The notes under the pieces were generated by a model that saw only the letters and a list, made by a program, of their open reading frames with translations, searched no databases and was not told the DNA's origin. Positions 52,013-61,596 of a DNA stretch of 64,000 nt are shown here, piece after piece (position 1 is the stretch's first letter; the number at the start of each line of letters is the position of its first letter). Position numbers and translations under genes: made by a program. Origin of the DNA: Thermogemmatispora tikiterensis (GTDB lineage: Bacteria; Chloroflexota; Ktedonobacteria; Ktedonobacterales; Ktedonobacteraceae). Location: assembly GCF_003268475.1 (NCBI RefSeq), contig NZ_MCIF01000002.1:574015-638014 (forward strand). Direction: 5' to 3'.

Positions 52013-52850
52013 ACTCCCGCTTGACCTGATCAGACAGGCTCTCATCGAAGACGGAGCCTATCGCGATCTCACCACCCTGTGTACAGTGCCTGCCGAGGCC
52101 CAGGCTCAGGCTGTTCTGCTGGCGCGGCGCGAGGGCGTCATTGCCGGCCTTACTCTTGCCCTGGCCGCCTTTCGCCTGCTCGACGAGCGTGTCCAGGGAG
52201 AGGCGCACGTCAAAGACGGGGAGGCTGTCGCCGCTGGTCAGCCGTTAGCGGATCTTCGCGGGCCGGCGCGCGCTCTCCTGAGCGCCGAGCGCGTGGCCCT
52301 CAACTTCCTCGGCCACCTCTCCGGCATTGCTACCCTGACTGCGCGCTGCGTTCGAGCTGTGGCCGGCACCGGCGTGCGCATTCTCGATACGCGTAAGACC
52401 ACCCCTGGGCTGCGAGCCCTCGAAAAAGAGGCTGTGCGCCTGGGCGGGGGCCACAACCACCGCTTTGGCCTCAGCGATGGCATTCTCATCAAAGACAACC
52501 ATATCAAGGCTGCCGGTGGCCTGACCGCCGCCATTGAGGCTGTGCGCCGCCAGGTGCCGCATCTCCTCAAGATCGAAGTTGAGTGCGAGACTCTTGAGGA
52601 GGTGCAAGCCGCCATACGGGCCGGAGCCGACGTCATCTTACTCGACAACATGGAGGTCGAGCAATTGCGTCAGGCTGTCGCCCTTGTGCGGGCCGAAGCG
52701 CCCGGCATCCTGCTCGAAGCCTCCGGCGGTATCGGCCCAGATCCAGAGCGCCTGGCGGCAGTAGCGGCCACCGGCGTCGACTTCATCTCCCTTGGGGCAC
52801 TGACGCACTCGGCTCCCAATCTGGATGTCGCCCTGGAGTTTCTCACGTAG
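52005..52850 (+). CDS. nadC: Nicotinate-nucleotide pyrophosphorylase (quinolinate phosphoribosyltransferase)
   Basis: 281 residues. ATG 52005 follows AAAGGAAG and lies inside the end of nadB. Family blocks are EDGAYRDLTT, LNFLGHLSGIATLT, ILDTRKTTPGLRALEKEAVRLGGGHNHR, LIKDNHI and EVECETLEE, carrying the conserved Arg, Lys and His residues of the quinolinate and PRPP sites. It makes nicotinate mononucleotide from quinolinate. It is the second gene of the nadB-nadC-nadA operon. Confidence 0.97.
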   Translation: MSELPLDLIRQALIEDGAYRDLTTLCTVPAEAQAQAVLLARREGVIAGLTLALAAFRLLDERVQGEAHVKDGEAVAAGQPLADLRGPARALLSAERVALNFLGHLSGIATLTARCVRAVAGTGVRILDTRKTTPGLRALEKEAVRLGGGHNHRFGLSDGILIKDNHIKAAGGLTAAIEAVRRQVPHLLKIEVECETLEEVQAAIRAGADVILLDNMEVEQLRQAVALVRAEAPGILLEASGGIGPDPERLAAVAATGVDFISLGALTHSAPNLDVALEFLT

Positions 52851-52907
52851 TCCTTGCCTGCGGGAGCGTTACCGTTCAAGCAGTCACGAAAGGAGGAGCG
52901 AAGTCTC

Positions 52908-54092
52908 ATGGCCCTGCAAACAGCCTGTGAAGCCAGCCAGGAGAGCCGTATTCTACCCTTGCTGCATCCGGCCACGCGCGACCAGTATGCGCACGGAGGG
53001 CGCGCCGACCACATCCCGCGTCGCTACGCCGAAATGGACGGAGCTGAGCTGGATCGGCGCATCAGCCAGGCCAAAGCCGCTCTTGGCCGGCGCCTGCTGA
53101 TTCTGGGACACCACTACCAGCGCGACGAGATCATCAAATACGCCGACCTGCGCGGTGACTCCTTCAAGCTCGCTCAGCAGGCGGCGGCGCGGCCCGAAGC
53201 CGACTATATCGTCTTCTGCGGCGTTCACTTTATGGCCGAGAGCGCCGACATTCTGAGCGCCCCTCATCAGCAAGTCATCCTGCCCAACCCGACCGCCGGC
53301 TGCTCAATGGCCGATATGGCCAGCATTGCCGAGGTTGAAGAGTGCTGGGAGACCCTCAACGAGGTCCTGGGGGAGGAGGCCGGCCTCGTGCCAGTCACAT
53401 ACATCAACTCGGCAGCCAGTCTTAAGGCCTTCTGTGGCGAGCATGGGGGCATCGTCTGCACCTCCAGCAATGCCTTCAAGGTCATGGAGTGGGCCTTCAG
53501 TCGCGGGCGACGGCTGCTCTTCTTCCCCGACGAGCACCTCGGGCGCAATACCGGCCACGCCTACGGCATCCCCGAGGAGGAGATGATCGTCTGGAATCCC
53601 AAGAATCCCCAGGAGGCTCTCGACGACGAGGCGCGGCTGCAACGCGCGCGCCTCATCCTGTGGAAAGGCTACTGCTCCACTCATATGCGCTTCAGCGTGC
53701 AGCAGATCGCCAAGGCCCGCGCCGAGCACCCCGACATCACGGTTATCGTCCATCCCGAGTGCCGGCGTGAAGTGGTCGAGGCCGCTGATCTCTACGGATC
53801 AACCGAGTATATCATCCAGCAGATCGAGCAGGCGCCGGCGGGCAGTAAATGGGCGGTAGGAACCGAAATCAACCTGGTCCATCGCCTGGCGCAGGAGCAC
53901 CCCGACAAGCTCATCTTCTGCCTTGACCCGATCGTCTGCCCCTGCTCGACCATGTATCGCATCCATCCAGCGTACCTGGCCTGGGTCCTGGAGGCGCTCG
54001 TCGAGGGCCAGGTCATCAACCAGGTCAAGGTAGCCCCCGAGGTGGCCCATTGGGCCCGGGTGGCCCTTGATCGCATGCTGGCCCTGAAATAA
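52908..54092 (+). CDS. nadA: Quinolinate synthase
   Basis: 394 residues from ATG 52908, which has AAAGGAGGAG upstream. Three cysteines expected to bind the 4Fe-4S cluster are in YIVFCGVHFMAES, WKGYCSTHMRF and DPIVCPCSTMY. LILGHHYQRDEI and VHPECRREV supply substrate-binding residues. It condenses iminoaspartate with dihydroxyacetone phosphate to quinolinate. The length suggests the longer NadA form seen in Firmicutes and Chloroflexota. It is last in the operon and is followed by a strong hairpin. Confidence 0.97.
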   Translation: MALQTACEASQESRILPLLHPATRDQYAHGGRADHIPRRYAEMDGAELDRRISQAKAALGRRLLILGHHYQRDEIIKYADLRGDSFKLAQQAAARPEADYIVFCGVHFMAESADILSAPHQQVILPNPTAGCSMADMASIAEVEECWETLNEVLGEEAGLVPVTYINSAASLKAFCGEHGGIVCTSSNAFKVMEWAFSRGRRLLFFPDEHLGRNTGHAYGIPEEEMIVWNPKNPQEALDDEARLQRARLILWKGYCSTHMRFSVQQIAKARAEHPDITVIVHPECRREVVEAADLYGSTEYIIQQIEQAPAGSKWAVGTEINLVHRLAQEHPDKLIFCLDPIVCPCSTMYRIHPAYLAWVLEALVEGQVINQVKVAPEVAHWARVALDRMLALK

Positions 54093-54137
54093 AGACCGGC
54101 CTGAAGCGACCACTACACCAGGGTGGCTGCATCAGTG

Positions 54138-54183
54138 ACGGCGCGCAGGATGCTGCTCTGCAAAGCACTCGTCTGCGCGCCGT
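54138..54183 (+). terminator. Hairpin after nadA
   Basis: ACGGCGCGCAG (54138-54148) pairs exactly with CTGCGCGCCGT (54173-54183) around a 24-base loop. The plus strand continues TCCCTTCCCTTCTT, a pyrimidine-rich tail. This fits a terminator for nadBCA. The rest of 54093-54466 shows no gene. Confidence 0.55.
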
Positions 54184-54466
54184 TCCCTTCCCTTCTTGCT
54201 CTGATTCGCGATGGCCTGCTTGCTGGTCGCTCTCGGACACCGCACTCCGCTCTTCCCCTCCTCATGCTTGCCAGAAGAACGCGCTGACTGCTATCCTTCT
54301 GAAGAGGCAAAAACGGTGTGCTCTTCCTGGAGCTGTTCGGCTCGACTCAAGGAGTGAAAACTGCCTTCCCCTCCTGCCCTGGATCTGGAGAGGCCCTTAT
54401 CGTAGCTGGCTCCAGGGAGAGAGGGTGTGACTTAAGCTGGATTCTCTTCTGCCAAAGGAGGATAGC

Positions 54467-55111
54467 ATGCAGCAGAGACACACAGCGAGCAGAGATCTTC
54501 TGGCGAGCAAGGATCGTTTGAGCGCCCTGAGCGATGGAATCTTTGCCGTCGCCATGACCCTCCTTGTCCTCGATATCCGCCTGCCAGATGGCCTCGGATC
54601 AGCAACCATTCCCGATGCATTTCTTGCTCTGCTCCCTCGTTTCTTGATTTATATTATGACCTTCTCCTTATGCTCCTCTTACTGGTATGGTCAGCACCGC
54701 TTGATGGATCGGATGACCGTGGTTGATGGAGGCTTCTCTGCGCTCTGCCTGCTCTTTCTCTTTTTCATCACCCTCTTGCCGATGTCCATGAACAGCTTTG
54801 GCCGCTATCCAACCATACCCCTGGCGATTGCATTCTACACACTTAATCTGGCTGGTTGTGGCCTGGCGCTCGTAGTGCTGACCTGGTATGCCGTTTTTCG
54901 CCGTGGACTGCTTGAGCGCGCGCTGGGACGGCAGATCTGGGAGCATGCCCTCTATTACGGCCTCCCTACCTCGCTTCTGCTCCTCTCTTCATTGCTGCTG
55001 CTGCTATTCACACGCACCACGCTGCCAGTGATGGTCTGCTGGCTGCTCATTCCTGCGGTCACTGGTCTGACGCGCCTCATCGGGCGCAAGCAGCACAGGC
55101 AACAGAGCTGA
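54467..55111 (+). CDS. TMEM175-family (DUF1211) membrane protein
   Basis: 214 residues with about six hydrophobic segments. The first helix opens RLSALSDGIFAVAMTLLVLDIRLP, the signature of bacterial TMEM175-type potassium channels (usual motif R-x3-FSD; here Leu replaces Phe). The length fits the single-repeat bacterial form that assembles as a tetramer. The end is basic (GRKQHRQQS). AAAGGAGG precedes the ATG. It stands alone between the nad operon and the amidohydrolase gene. Confidence 0.88.
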   Translation: MQQRHTASRDLLASKDRLSALSDGIFAVAMTLLVLDIRLPDGLGSATIPDAFLALLPRFLIYIMTFSLCSSYWYGQHRLMDRMTVVDGGFSALCLLFLFFITLLPMSMNSFGRYPTIPLAIAFYTLNLAGCGLALVVLTWYAVFRRGLLERALGRQIWEHALYYGLPTSLLLLSSLLLLLFTRTTLPVMVCWLLIPAVTGLTRLIGRKQHRQQS

Positions 55112-55155
55112 GCCACTCCACTGGTCGAGGCCTGCCGGCAGAGGGGCGAGGAAGT

Positions 55156-55194
55156 GAGCTGCGGCCTGCGCTCTTGGCCGCAGGCCGCAGGCTC
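55156..55194 (+). terminator. Hairpin after the TMEM175-type gene
   Basis: GAGCTGCGGCCTGCG (55156-55170) pairs with CGCAGGCCGCAG plus CTC after one bulged G (55179-55194), loop eight bases. It lies 45 bases after the stop. The stem is strong but has no T-run, so Rho-independence is uncertain. Confidence 0.45.
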
Positions 55195-55311
55195 TGGCAG
55201 GTCAGCCCTATCATCAAAAGAGAAGGGAGCTGGCAAGAGAACGCTGGCCTCTCCTGCTCTCGCTGGTTGCTCGGCTGAAAGCCGCGACCAGACCGTTGAC
55301 CGAAGGAGAAA

Positions 55312-56307
55312 ATGAAAAGTATGCGTATTATCACACTTGAAGAGCATTTTCAAATTGCAGAGATCAATCGGGCTGCTGCGCGGTGGCAGCCCCAGGAAGA
55401 GGGCTTCCGTCCCGTTGGCTATCCCCCGCCTGAGCGCGAGCTAGAGGACCTCGGCGAGGGGCGGCTGCGCGCTATGGACAGCATGGGCATCGATATGCAG
55501 ATTCTTTCCTACACGGCTATGGCGCTCCCGGTCATCCCGCCGGCGGAGGCGGTCGCGCTCATGCGTGAGGTGAACGACCGTCTGGCGGCGGCCATTCAGG
55601 CCCATCCCGATCGCTTCGCCGGCTTCGCTACCCTGCCTCTGACTGATCCCGAGGCGGCTGCCCGCGAGCTAGAGCGTACTGTCTCCAAGCTAGGCTTCAA
55701 GGGAGCCATGATCAACGGGCGTGTCGGGGGCCTTTTCCTGGATGATCCGCGTTTCCGCCCTGTACTAGAGGCTGCTGAAGCCCTGGAGGTCCCCATCTAT
55801 CTCCATCCGGCACCGCCGCCAGAGCCGGTGATTGCCGCCTGCTACGCCGGGCTTCCCCCCAACGTCACGACCGTCTTTGCAACTGCAGGCTGGGGCTGGC
55901 ACCTGGAGACCGGCATTCATGCGCTGCATCTGATCCTATCCGGCGTCTTCGATCGCCATCCGCGCCTGCAAATGATCCTTGGGCACTGGGGCGAAATGAT
56001 CCCCTTCTACCTGGCGCGTATCAATCAGACGCTGACTCCTGCCGCCGCTCATCTGCAGCGGCCAGTAGCTGACTACTTCCTGGAGCACTTCTATGTGACG
56101 CCCAGCGGCCTGTTCACGCTGCCGCCGTTTTTGCTGACGCTGCAGATCGTAGGGGCTGATCGCATTCTCTACTCTGTCGACTATCCCTATGTTCAAGACA
56201 GGCAGGCGCGGGCCTTCCTGGAGCAGGCTCCGCTCAGTCCTGCTGATCGCGAGAAGATCGCCCACGGCAATGCCGAGCGACTACTCAAGCTCAATCCCAG
56301 CGCCTAG
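55312..56307 (+). CDS. Amidohydrolase-superfamily decarboxylase-like protein
   Basis: 331 residues, Amidohydro_2 family. It opens IITLEEHF, the metal-binding E-x-H motif of gamma-resorcylate/2,3-dihydroxybenzoate decarboxylases. Further ligands lie in IYLHPAPPP, LILGHWGEMIPF and RILYSVDYPY. Nonoxidative decarboxylation of an aromatic acid is the likely reaction, but related hydratases and lactonases share the fold. GAAGGAG is close before the ATG. No aromatic pathway genes are adjacent. Confidence 0.82.
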   Translation: MKSMRIITLEEHFQIAEINRAAARWQPQEEGFRPVGYPPPERELEDLGEGRLRAMDSMGIDMQILSYTAMALPVIPPAEAVALMREVNDRLAAAIQAHPDRFAGFATLPLTDPEAAARELERTVSKLGFKGAMINGRVGGLFLDDPRFRPVLEAAEALEVPIYLHPAPPPEPVIAACYAGLPPNVTTVFATAGWGWHLETGIHALHLILSGVFDRHPRLQMILGHWGEMIPFYLARINQTLTPAAAHLQRPVADYFLEHFYVTPSGLFTLPPFLLTLQIVGADRILYSVDYPYVQDRQARAFLEQAPLSPADREKIAHGNAERLLKLNPSA

Positions 56308-56461
56308 GCTATGGCGTGCATCTGGTCTTGTCAGCGGAAGGGTGGTGGTGATACTGTGTAAGCTGTAAGCGGCGCCTTGGGCGCTGACCTGTGGCCTGTT
56401 CCGTCTCTATGTGCGGACGCAGGGTCATATTCTCGTATGACATGGAGCGAAAGGACCAGCG

Positions 56462-56971
56462 ATGAGCGAAACCATAGAGCGCGTTGTGCTAGAGGAGGGC
56501 CAGCCGGCCCCCGACTTCGCGCTGCCTGTCGTAGGCGGCGATGAGACCAGCGGTGATCAGCTGCACCTGGCTGATCTACGCGGGCGCGTCGTTGTGCTCT
56601 ACTTCTATCCGAAAGATAATACTCCTGGCTGCACCACTGAGGCCTGCAACTTCCGCGATATGCATCCTGAGTTCCGTCGGCGCGGCATTGCCGTACTCGG
56701 CATCAGCGCCGATGAGGTAGATTCGCATCGCGACTTTGCCGAGAAATACCATCTGCCTTTTCCCCTACTTGCCGACGTAGGGGCCGTAGTCGCGCGCCAG
56801 TACGGTGCCTATGGAGAGAAGACCCTCTACGGTCGCAAGTACCTCGGTGTTCAGCGCATGACCTTCCTCCTCGATCGCGATGGGGTCATACGCAAGATTT
56901 GGCGCAGTGTCAAGCCGGATGGACATGCTCAGGAGGTGCTGCGCGCTATCGAGGAGCTGCAGCTCGCCTGA
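56462..56971 (+). CDS. bcp: Bcp-type thiol peroxidase (peroxiredoxin)
   Basis: 169 residues. The peroxidatic motif is PKDNTPGCTTEACNFRD; the second cysteine five residues later is the resolving Cys of atypical two-Cys Bcp enzymes. VLYFYPKD, the GISADEVDSHRDFAEKY helix and the Arg in RMTFLLDRDG complete the family pattern. It reduces peroxides and hydroperoxides using thioredoxin. GCGAAAGGA lies before the ATG. Confidence 0.94.
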   Translation: MSETIERVVLEEGQPAPDFALPVVGGDETSGDQLHLADLRGRVVVLYFYPKDNTPGCTTEACNFRDMHPEFRRRGIAVLGISADEVDSHRDFAEKYHLPFPLLADVGAVVARQYGAYGEKTLYGRKYLGVQRMTFLLDRDGVIRKIWRSVKPDGHAQEVLRAIEELQLA

Positions 56972-57012
56972 CGCTCTTCGACTGAAGCTGGAGCGCCTCG
57001 CCTCCAATCCAA

Positions 57013-57252
57013 TCAGAGGCGAGGCGCCAGCCTGAAAGGGTCTGAAATGCTCTGCCCAAGAGCAGTTAGCTGGGGATCGCTCTGTTGCAGCGTGCTGGCA
57101 AGCGCCAGATCCACACTGGCAACTGCCGTCAATGCCAGTCTGAGGCGTTCACTGGTCAGGGAACCCAACTGAACCAGGCGAATCCAGGTGGCTTCCAGTG
57201 GGGAAACAAGAAAGGGAGGATCTATTTCACGCATGGTCTGCTCTTTCAACAT
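57013..57252 (-). CDS. Possible small protein
   Basis: 79 codons from ATG 57252 (AGGGGA upstream) or 73 from ATG 57234. The peptide opens REIDPPFLVSPLEATWIRL and has an amphipathic-helix pattern with Leu/Ser/Thr repeats. I recognise no family. It is convergent with the peroxiredoxin gene and divergent from the lipoprotein gene. Coding status is unsure. The remainder of 57253-57609 shows no other gene. Confidence 0.35.
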   Translation of the reverse strand: MLKEQTMREIDPPFLVSPLEATWIRLVQLGSLTSERLRLALTAVASVDLALASTLQQSDPQLTALGQSISDPFRLAPRL

Positions 57253-57609
57253 TGCCGATCTGTCCCCTGTTGAATCAGATTGTGGCTGAGGTAATCTCTG
57301 GTCCTTGCGAAAATGGCCCTGTCCTGGACGATAGGCAGGCAGTTCTCGGCGAAGACACAGCCAGTGCGTGTGAGAATCACACGCGGAGCACAACTGTGGT
57401 GTCGGCGATGAGGAGGGAACAACTGACCCACAAAAGGCGAGGGAAGAAGCGTTATCTTCGGCATAAGAGGAGGCCGGAGATGGGCACAGATGGGCCACGG
57501 GCCTGGCTCGCTCTGAGCCTGCCTGCTATAATAGGCGGTGCGTCAAACTGAGCAGTTTGCACGCCGATCATCAGCGGGCAAATATCTACTGTGGAGGAAC
57601 TGCCCGATC

Positions 57610-58248
57610 ATGAAGGATCTGATCAAACAGCTTACACGCCTCTTCCTGGGAGCGGGTTGCTCCTTGATCTTGATAAGTGTCTTGAGCGCCTGCAATCTCT
57701 TTGGCGGAGCGGGAAGCGCCCCAACGCCGACACCGACGAGCAGGCCGATTGTGGCCTCCGGTACTGCCTCGACAGGCAATCTGGTCAGTTATCGCGGCGA
57801 TGGCTACGTCATCGGCTATCCCCGTGGCTGGAAGGTCGACACCAGCAAGCCAGGCTTCGTCACCTTTTCTGATCCCCAGGGCATCGCCTATCTCTCGGTG
57901 CATGTCCAGCCCAATCCGAATGGCCTTATCTCAGCGCCAGATCAGGTCTCGGTTGGGCTGCAGCTCTTCCGCTCGCAGGTTACTCACTACCAACCGGTGA
58001 GCGTGGCCCCGACCGCGACTGTGGCCGGTGAGCAGTGGAACCAGGGAGCGGCCACTGGTGACCTGCGCGTCCAGGGCCAGCCCACTCCAGTCACGGTCAA
58101 AATCGTTGTTCTGGCCGTCAACCATCCGGCGAACTTGCCTCAAACCCAGGGCTTTACCATTGCCTACGCCACTGCCCAGGAGATCTTCGAGCTGGCTGAT
58201 CAAGGAGAATTTCAGCCGATGCTGCAATCCTTCGCTTTCACGAGCTGA
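57610..58248 (+). CDS. Exported lipoprotein of unknown function
   Basis: 212 residues. A signal peptide with lipobox LSACN at about residue 28 precedes a low-complexity linker (TPTPTPTSRP). The mature domain begins YRGDGYVIGYPRGWKVD and continues VTFSDPQGIAYLSVHVQPNP, resembling PsbP-like or DUF1795-like surface proteins. The end contains IFELADQGEFQPMLQSFAF. It is probably anchored outside the membrane. GGAGG is 12 bases before the ATG. The thioesterase gene follows 88 bases later on the same strand. Confidence 0.75.
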   Translation: MKDLIKQLTRLFLGAGCSLILISVLSACNLFGGAGSAPTPTPTSRPIVASGTASTGNLVSYRGDGYVIGYPRGWKVDTSKPGFVTFSDPQGIAYLSVHVQPNPNGLISAPDQVSVGLQLFRSQVTHYQPVSVAPTATVAGEQWNQGAATGDLRVQGQPTPVTVKIVVLAVNHPANLPQTQGFTIAYATAQEIFELADQGEFQPMLQSFAFTS

Positions 58249-58335
58249 AAGCGCGGAGAGGCTCCCCTCTGCGAGAGGACCAGCGTCTGGTCCAACGAAC
58301 CCATCGGCCATCAATAGATGGAGTGAAAGGAGCAC

Positions 58336-58890
58336 ATGGAGCTGTTCGACAAGGCGAAAGAGCGAGCGACCTTGCGTCCGGCGATCGACAGCAACCAAGG
58401 ACATACCATCGCCTACTCACGTACCACCAGCAGCCGTCTCATGGGTGTCCTTGACGCCAATGCCAACGGCAATGTCCACGGCGGCGTCATCATGCGTATG
58501 GTCGACGAGGCGGCGGCAGTGGTTGCCATCAAGCATTCGCACCGCAATGTAGTCACCGCGCGGGTTGAGCGTTTTGATTTCCTCGCGCCGGCCTATTTAG
58601 GAGACGTCGTCTCAGTGCACTGCGAGCTGCAGTATGTGGGACGTACCAGTATGGAGGTCGGCGTGCGTGTCACGGCGGAGGACCCCCTGACTGGCGAAGT
58701 GCGGCATGTCGCCAGCAGCCAGGTGATCTACGTGGCTCTCGATGAGCATGGCAAACCCACGCCGGTCCCCCCGCTGGTCCCTGGCGACGATGAGGAGCGC
58801 GCCATTATCGAGCGGGCTCGGCTGCGTCGTCAACGGATGCAGAAACTCGAAGAGGAGCTGGCGAAGCTGGAAGGGGGAGGCAGCGAGTGA
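58336..58890 (+). CDS. Hotdog-fold acyl-CoA thioesterase (YciA/BACH type)
   Basis: 184 residues. The active-site region is NANGNVHGGVIMRMVDEAAAVVA (N-x2-G-x2-HGG then D), followed by FLAPAYLGDVVSVHCELQYVGRTSMEV. These match cytosolic acyl-CoA hydrolases of the YciA/Acot7 group. A charged helical tail (REERRQRMQKLEEELAKLE-like) follows the fold. It would cleave fatty acyl-CoA. AAAGGAG precedes the ATG. It is convergent with the MFS gene. Confidence 0.9.
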   Translation: MELFDKAKERATLRPAIDSNQGHTIAYSRTTSSRLMGVLDANANGNVHGGVIMRMVDEAAAVVAIKHSHRNVVTARVERFDFLAPAYLGDVVSVHCELQYVGRTSMEVGVRVTAEDPLTGEVRHVASSQVIYVALDEHGKPTPVPPLVPGDDEERAIIERARLRRQRMQKLEEELAKLEGGGSE

Positions 58891-58897
58891 GGCCGGG

Positions 58898-60256
58898 CTA
58901 CGAATCAGGAGCCTTGGCCTGATCGCTGGGAGACAGCAGCGTTGGCGTCTCTGGCTTCGGTTCCTCGTCCAGGAAATGCACCTCGTGCATCAAGAGACGC
59001 ACCGCAACACTGCCCAGCAGCACCAGGGCTCCGATGCCGCAGAAGAAGGTATCCACCGGACCAAAAGCCAGACCAAGCACGTTGCCCCGGAAACCGTGTA
59101 GCACGGTACTCACCAGAGATCCGGCCAGAGCGGCGCTCAGGACCGAGGCCAGGCTGCCGGCTGGCGTGAGTACCGCTGTCACGCGACCCACAAATTCACG
59201 GGCCGTCAGCCGCAGCACCAGCGGCTCGACGGCCACGTTCACGGCGATCCAGGTTGCGCCTACTAGGAAGATCAGTGCGAAAGCCGGGCCGACGCTGGTC
59301 ATGCGGGCCAACAGCAGTGTGGTCAGTCCCAGCGCGAAGGTCGCACCCCACAGCAGGCGCGCTAGACCGAGACGATTGGCGATCAGCCCGGCGATCAAGG
59401 CCCCGGCGATGGCTCCCAGGCCAAGCACCGTGCCCAGCGGACCATAGAGGTTCGGCTGGGCATGCAGGTTGTCGGTCACAAAAAAGATGGCCAGGGCATT
59501 GAGGGCCCCGAAGGCGCTCATGCTCAGCAAGCTGGCCAACAGGACGGCCAATAGCCCGCGGCTGCCGAGCAGGACATGCAGCCCGGCGCGGAACTCCTGG
59601 CTGAAGCTAATATTATGGTCGCCCTCCAGGCGCTTCTCGACCGGGGCGCGGATCATGGCGATGGTCAGGAATGAAACGGCGAAAGAGAGGGCATCGGCGA
59701 TCACAGCCCACTGGATGCCGAAATTGAAGACCAGCAGTGAGCCAATGGCAGGTCCAACGATGACGGAGAGGCCCATCGTCGCCTGACTCAGGCTTGTGGC
59801 CCGCGCCAGGTCCTCTGGTCCGACGATGTCGCCGATCAGTGCCAGGCGTGCAGGATTAAAAAACTGGCCGCAGCTTTGGTCGAGCAACACCACGGTGTAG
59901 ACGGCTCCGAGCTGCCAGCCAGGTGATGGCTCCACTTCACCGAAGAAGGGCACGGTAGGAGAAAGGGCCCAGGCCAGGCAGCCGGTCAAAGCCAGGCGCA
60001 AGCCGTCGGTGCGCAGCATGGTCAGGCGCCGTGACCAGCGATCGACGAAGACGCCAGCCAGAGGGCCGATGATCGCCACCGGAGCGTACTCAGCGATAAA
60101 GACCCCACTGACTGCCACCGGCGCCCAGGAGCGTCCCCGTCCCAAATCATTAGCGATCCAAAGTACAAGCGCGGCTCCTAGAATCACGTCGCCCAGGTTA
60201 GAAATGGCCTGACCGAGCCAGAGCAGCGCGAAATTACGATTGACCAGGATTTTCAT
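58898..60256 (-). CDS. MFS exporter (MFS_3 type)
   Basis: 452 residues with about 12 helices. It opens VNRNFALLWLGQAISNLGDVI, has GVFVDRWSRRLTML between helices 2 and 3, and QFFNPARLALIGDIVGPEDLARATSLSQA, all typical of MFS_3 exporters. It resembles the MFS gene at 502-1794 but is clearly distinct. The cytosolic tail is acidic. Substrate unknown. It is divergent from the SDR gene, with a 357-base spacer that has a short CCGGGT/ACCCGG stem (60376-60390) and no further gene. Confidence 0.85.
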   Translation of the reverse strand: MKILVNRNFALLWLGQAISNLGDVILGAALVLWIANDLGRGRSWAPVAVSGVFIAEYAPVAIIGPLAGVFVDRWSRRLTMLRTDGLRLALTGCLAWALSPTVPFFGEVEPSPGWQLGAVYTVVLLDQSCGQFFNPARLALIGDIVGPEDLARATSLSQATMGLSVIVGPAIGSLLVFNFGIQWAVIADALSFAVSFLTIAMIRAPVEKRLEGDHNISFSQEFRAGLHVLLGSRGLLAVLLASLLSMSAFGALNALAIFFVTDNLHAQPNLYGPLGTVLGLGAIAGALIAGLIANRLGLARLLWGATFALGLTTLLLARMTSVGPAFALIFLVGATWIAVNVAVEPLVLRLTAREFVGRVTAVLTPAGSLASVLSAALAGSLVSTVLHGFRGNVLGLAFGPVDTFFCGIGALVLLGSVAVRLLMHEVHFLDEEPKPETPTLLSPSDQAKAPDS

Positions 60257-60613
60257 CTACGGTCATGACAACCAGGCTGATCGTGCTAGAGGGGAACGAT
60301 GATCTTGAATTAACCCTGCATGCCAGCGCTACTATTCTCTAAAGAAAGGGAGCGGGCACCTGGTGCCTCACGGCTCCGGGTCGGACCCGGGCAACGACTG
60401 CCAGCTTCTGGGTAGGCAGGAGCGGCTCGGGCGCGTTTGCCTCTGCTTCCCATCTGCTTGCTGACTCTCCTCTCTACTCTACAGCCTGTCACAGCAAGGG
60501 GAGCGCTGTCAAGGTGAACGGCGCTCGGAGGCAAGTGGAGAGGCCAGTGAGTGGAAGAGGAACGAGCCAGCAGCTATTGTCTGGCGAAAGGTGAAAAAAA
60601 CAGGAGGATGCTC

Positions 60614-61468
60614 TTGGCATATCACTATCGTGGCAAGACGGCCCTGATTACAGGGGCCTCATCGGGGATTGGTCTCGCCTTTGCGCAAGCCCTGGCGGCG
60701 CGTGGCATGCAGCTTATCCTCGTGGCGCGCTCGGAGGAGCGCCTGCGACATCTTGCCAGCGAGCTGCGCGAACGGCATGGTATCCAGGCCGAAGTCATCG
60801 TGAGCGATCTCAGTCGTGAGGGAGCAGCGACCCAACTGGCCAGGGCTGTCCGAGAGCGTGGCCTCAACGTTGACCTGCTCATCAACAACGCTGGCTTCGG
60901 CACCTATGGTCCCTTTGCCGAGCAGTCTGCCGAGCGCGAGCATGAGGAGATCATGCTCAACGTCACAGCTCTTGTTGACCTCACCCATGCGCTGCTCCCC
61001 GCGATGCTGGCCAGGGGTGAGGGAGCCGTCATCAACCTGGCCTCGCTGGCGGCCTTCCTGCCCATTCCCCATATGGCCGTCTATGCCGCAACCAAAGCCT
61101 TCGTTCTCTCCTTCAGCCAGGCGCTTTGGACCGAATATCGGCGCCAGGGACTGCGAGTTCTGGCCGTCTGTCCTGGCCCCGTTGCCACCAACTTCTTTGC
61201 GGTCATAGGCACCTCACAGGAAGACATGCCTGGCGGGATTCTCTCCCCTGAACAGGTAGTAGCCGCCAGTCTCCGCGCTCTGGAACGGGGACGCAGTCAG
61301 GTCGTCCCGGGCCTGCTCAACAAGCTAATGGCCTTCAGCACGCATCTGGTACCACGGACGCTGGGGGCACGCGTCGCTGGCAGCTTCCTGCCCCGTCGCA
61401 CGCAGCCCGGCAGATCTGCCGCTGGTGGCCGCTCGCTCTCCTCGACGCCCGAACCACAAGCGCACTGA
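60614..61468 (+). CDS. Short-chain dehydrogenase/reductase
   Basis: About 284 residues. TTG 60614 is preferred because AGGAGG lies six bases upstream; ATG 60608 directly abuts that site. Motifs are KTALITGASSGIGLAFA, DLLINNAGFGTYGP, INLASLAAF and the catalytic YAATKAF, with VLAVCPGPVATNFF. These are the classical SDR features for NADP(H) use (an Arg follows strand 2 in VARSEERL). The Ser/Arg/Pro-rich tail of about 30 residues is atypical. Substrate unknown. Confidence 0.9.
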   Translation: MAYHYRGKTALITGASSGIGLAFAQALAARGMQLILVARSEERLRHLASELRERHGIQAEVIVSDLSREGAATQLARAVRERGLNVDLLINNAGFGTYGPFAEQSAEREHEEIMLNVTALVDLTHALLPAMLARGEGAVINLASLAAFLPIPHMAVYAATKAFVLSFSQALWTEYRRQGLRVLAVCPGPVATNFFAVIGTSQEDMPGGILSPEQVVAASLRALERGRSQVVPGLLNKLMAFSTHLVPRTLGARVAGSFLPRRTQPGRSAAGGRSLSSTPEPQAH

Positions 61469-61596
61469 GCTGGCTGGAAGTGGAATTTCCCTGGACCTAT
61501 CCGATCCTGGGAAAGGCAACAAAGGAAGAGCGGCTGGGCTGAGCTGAGCTGTGGGAGCCGCTGGAGTTTCCTCTGTCGCTCTTCCTTTGGGCTGCG

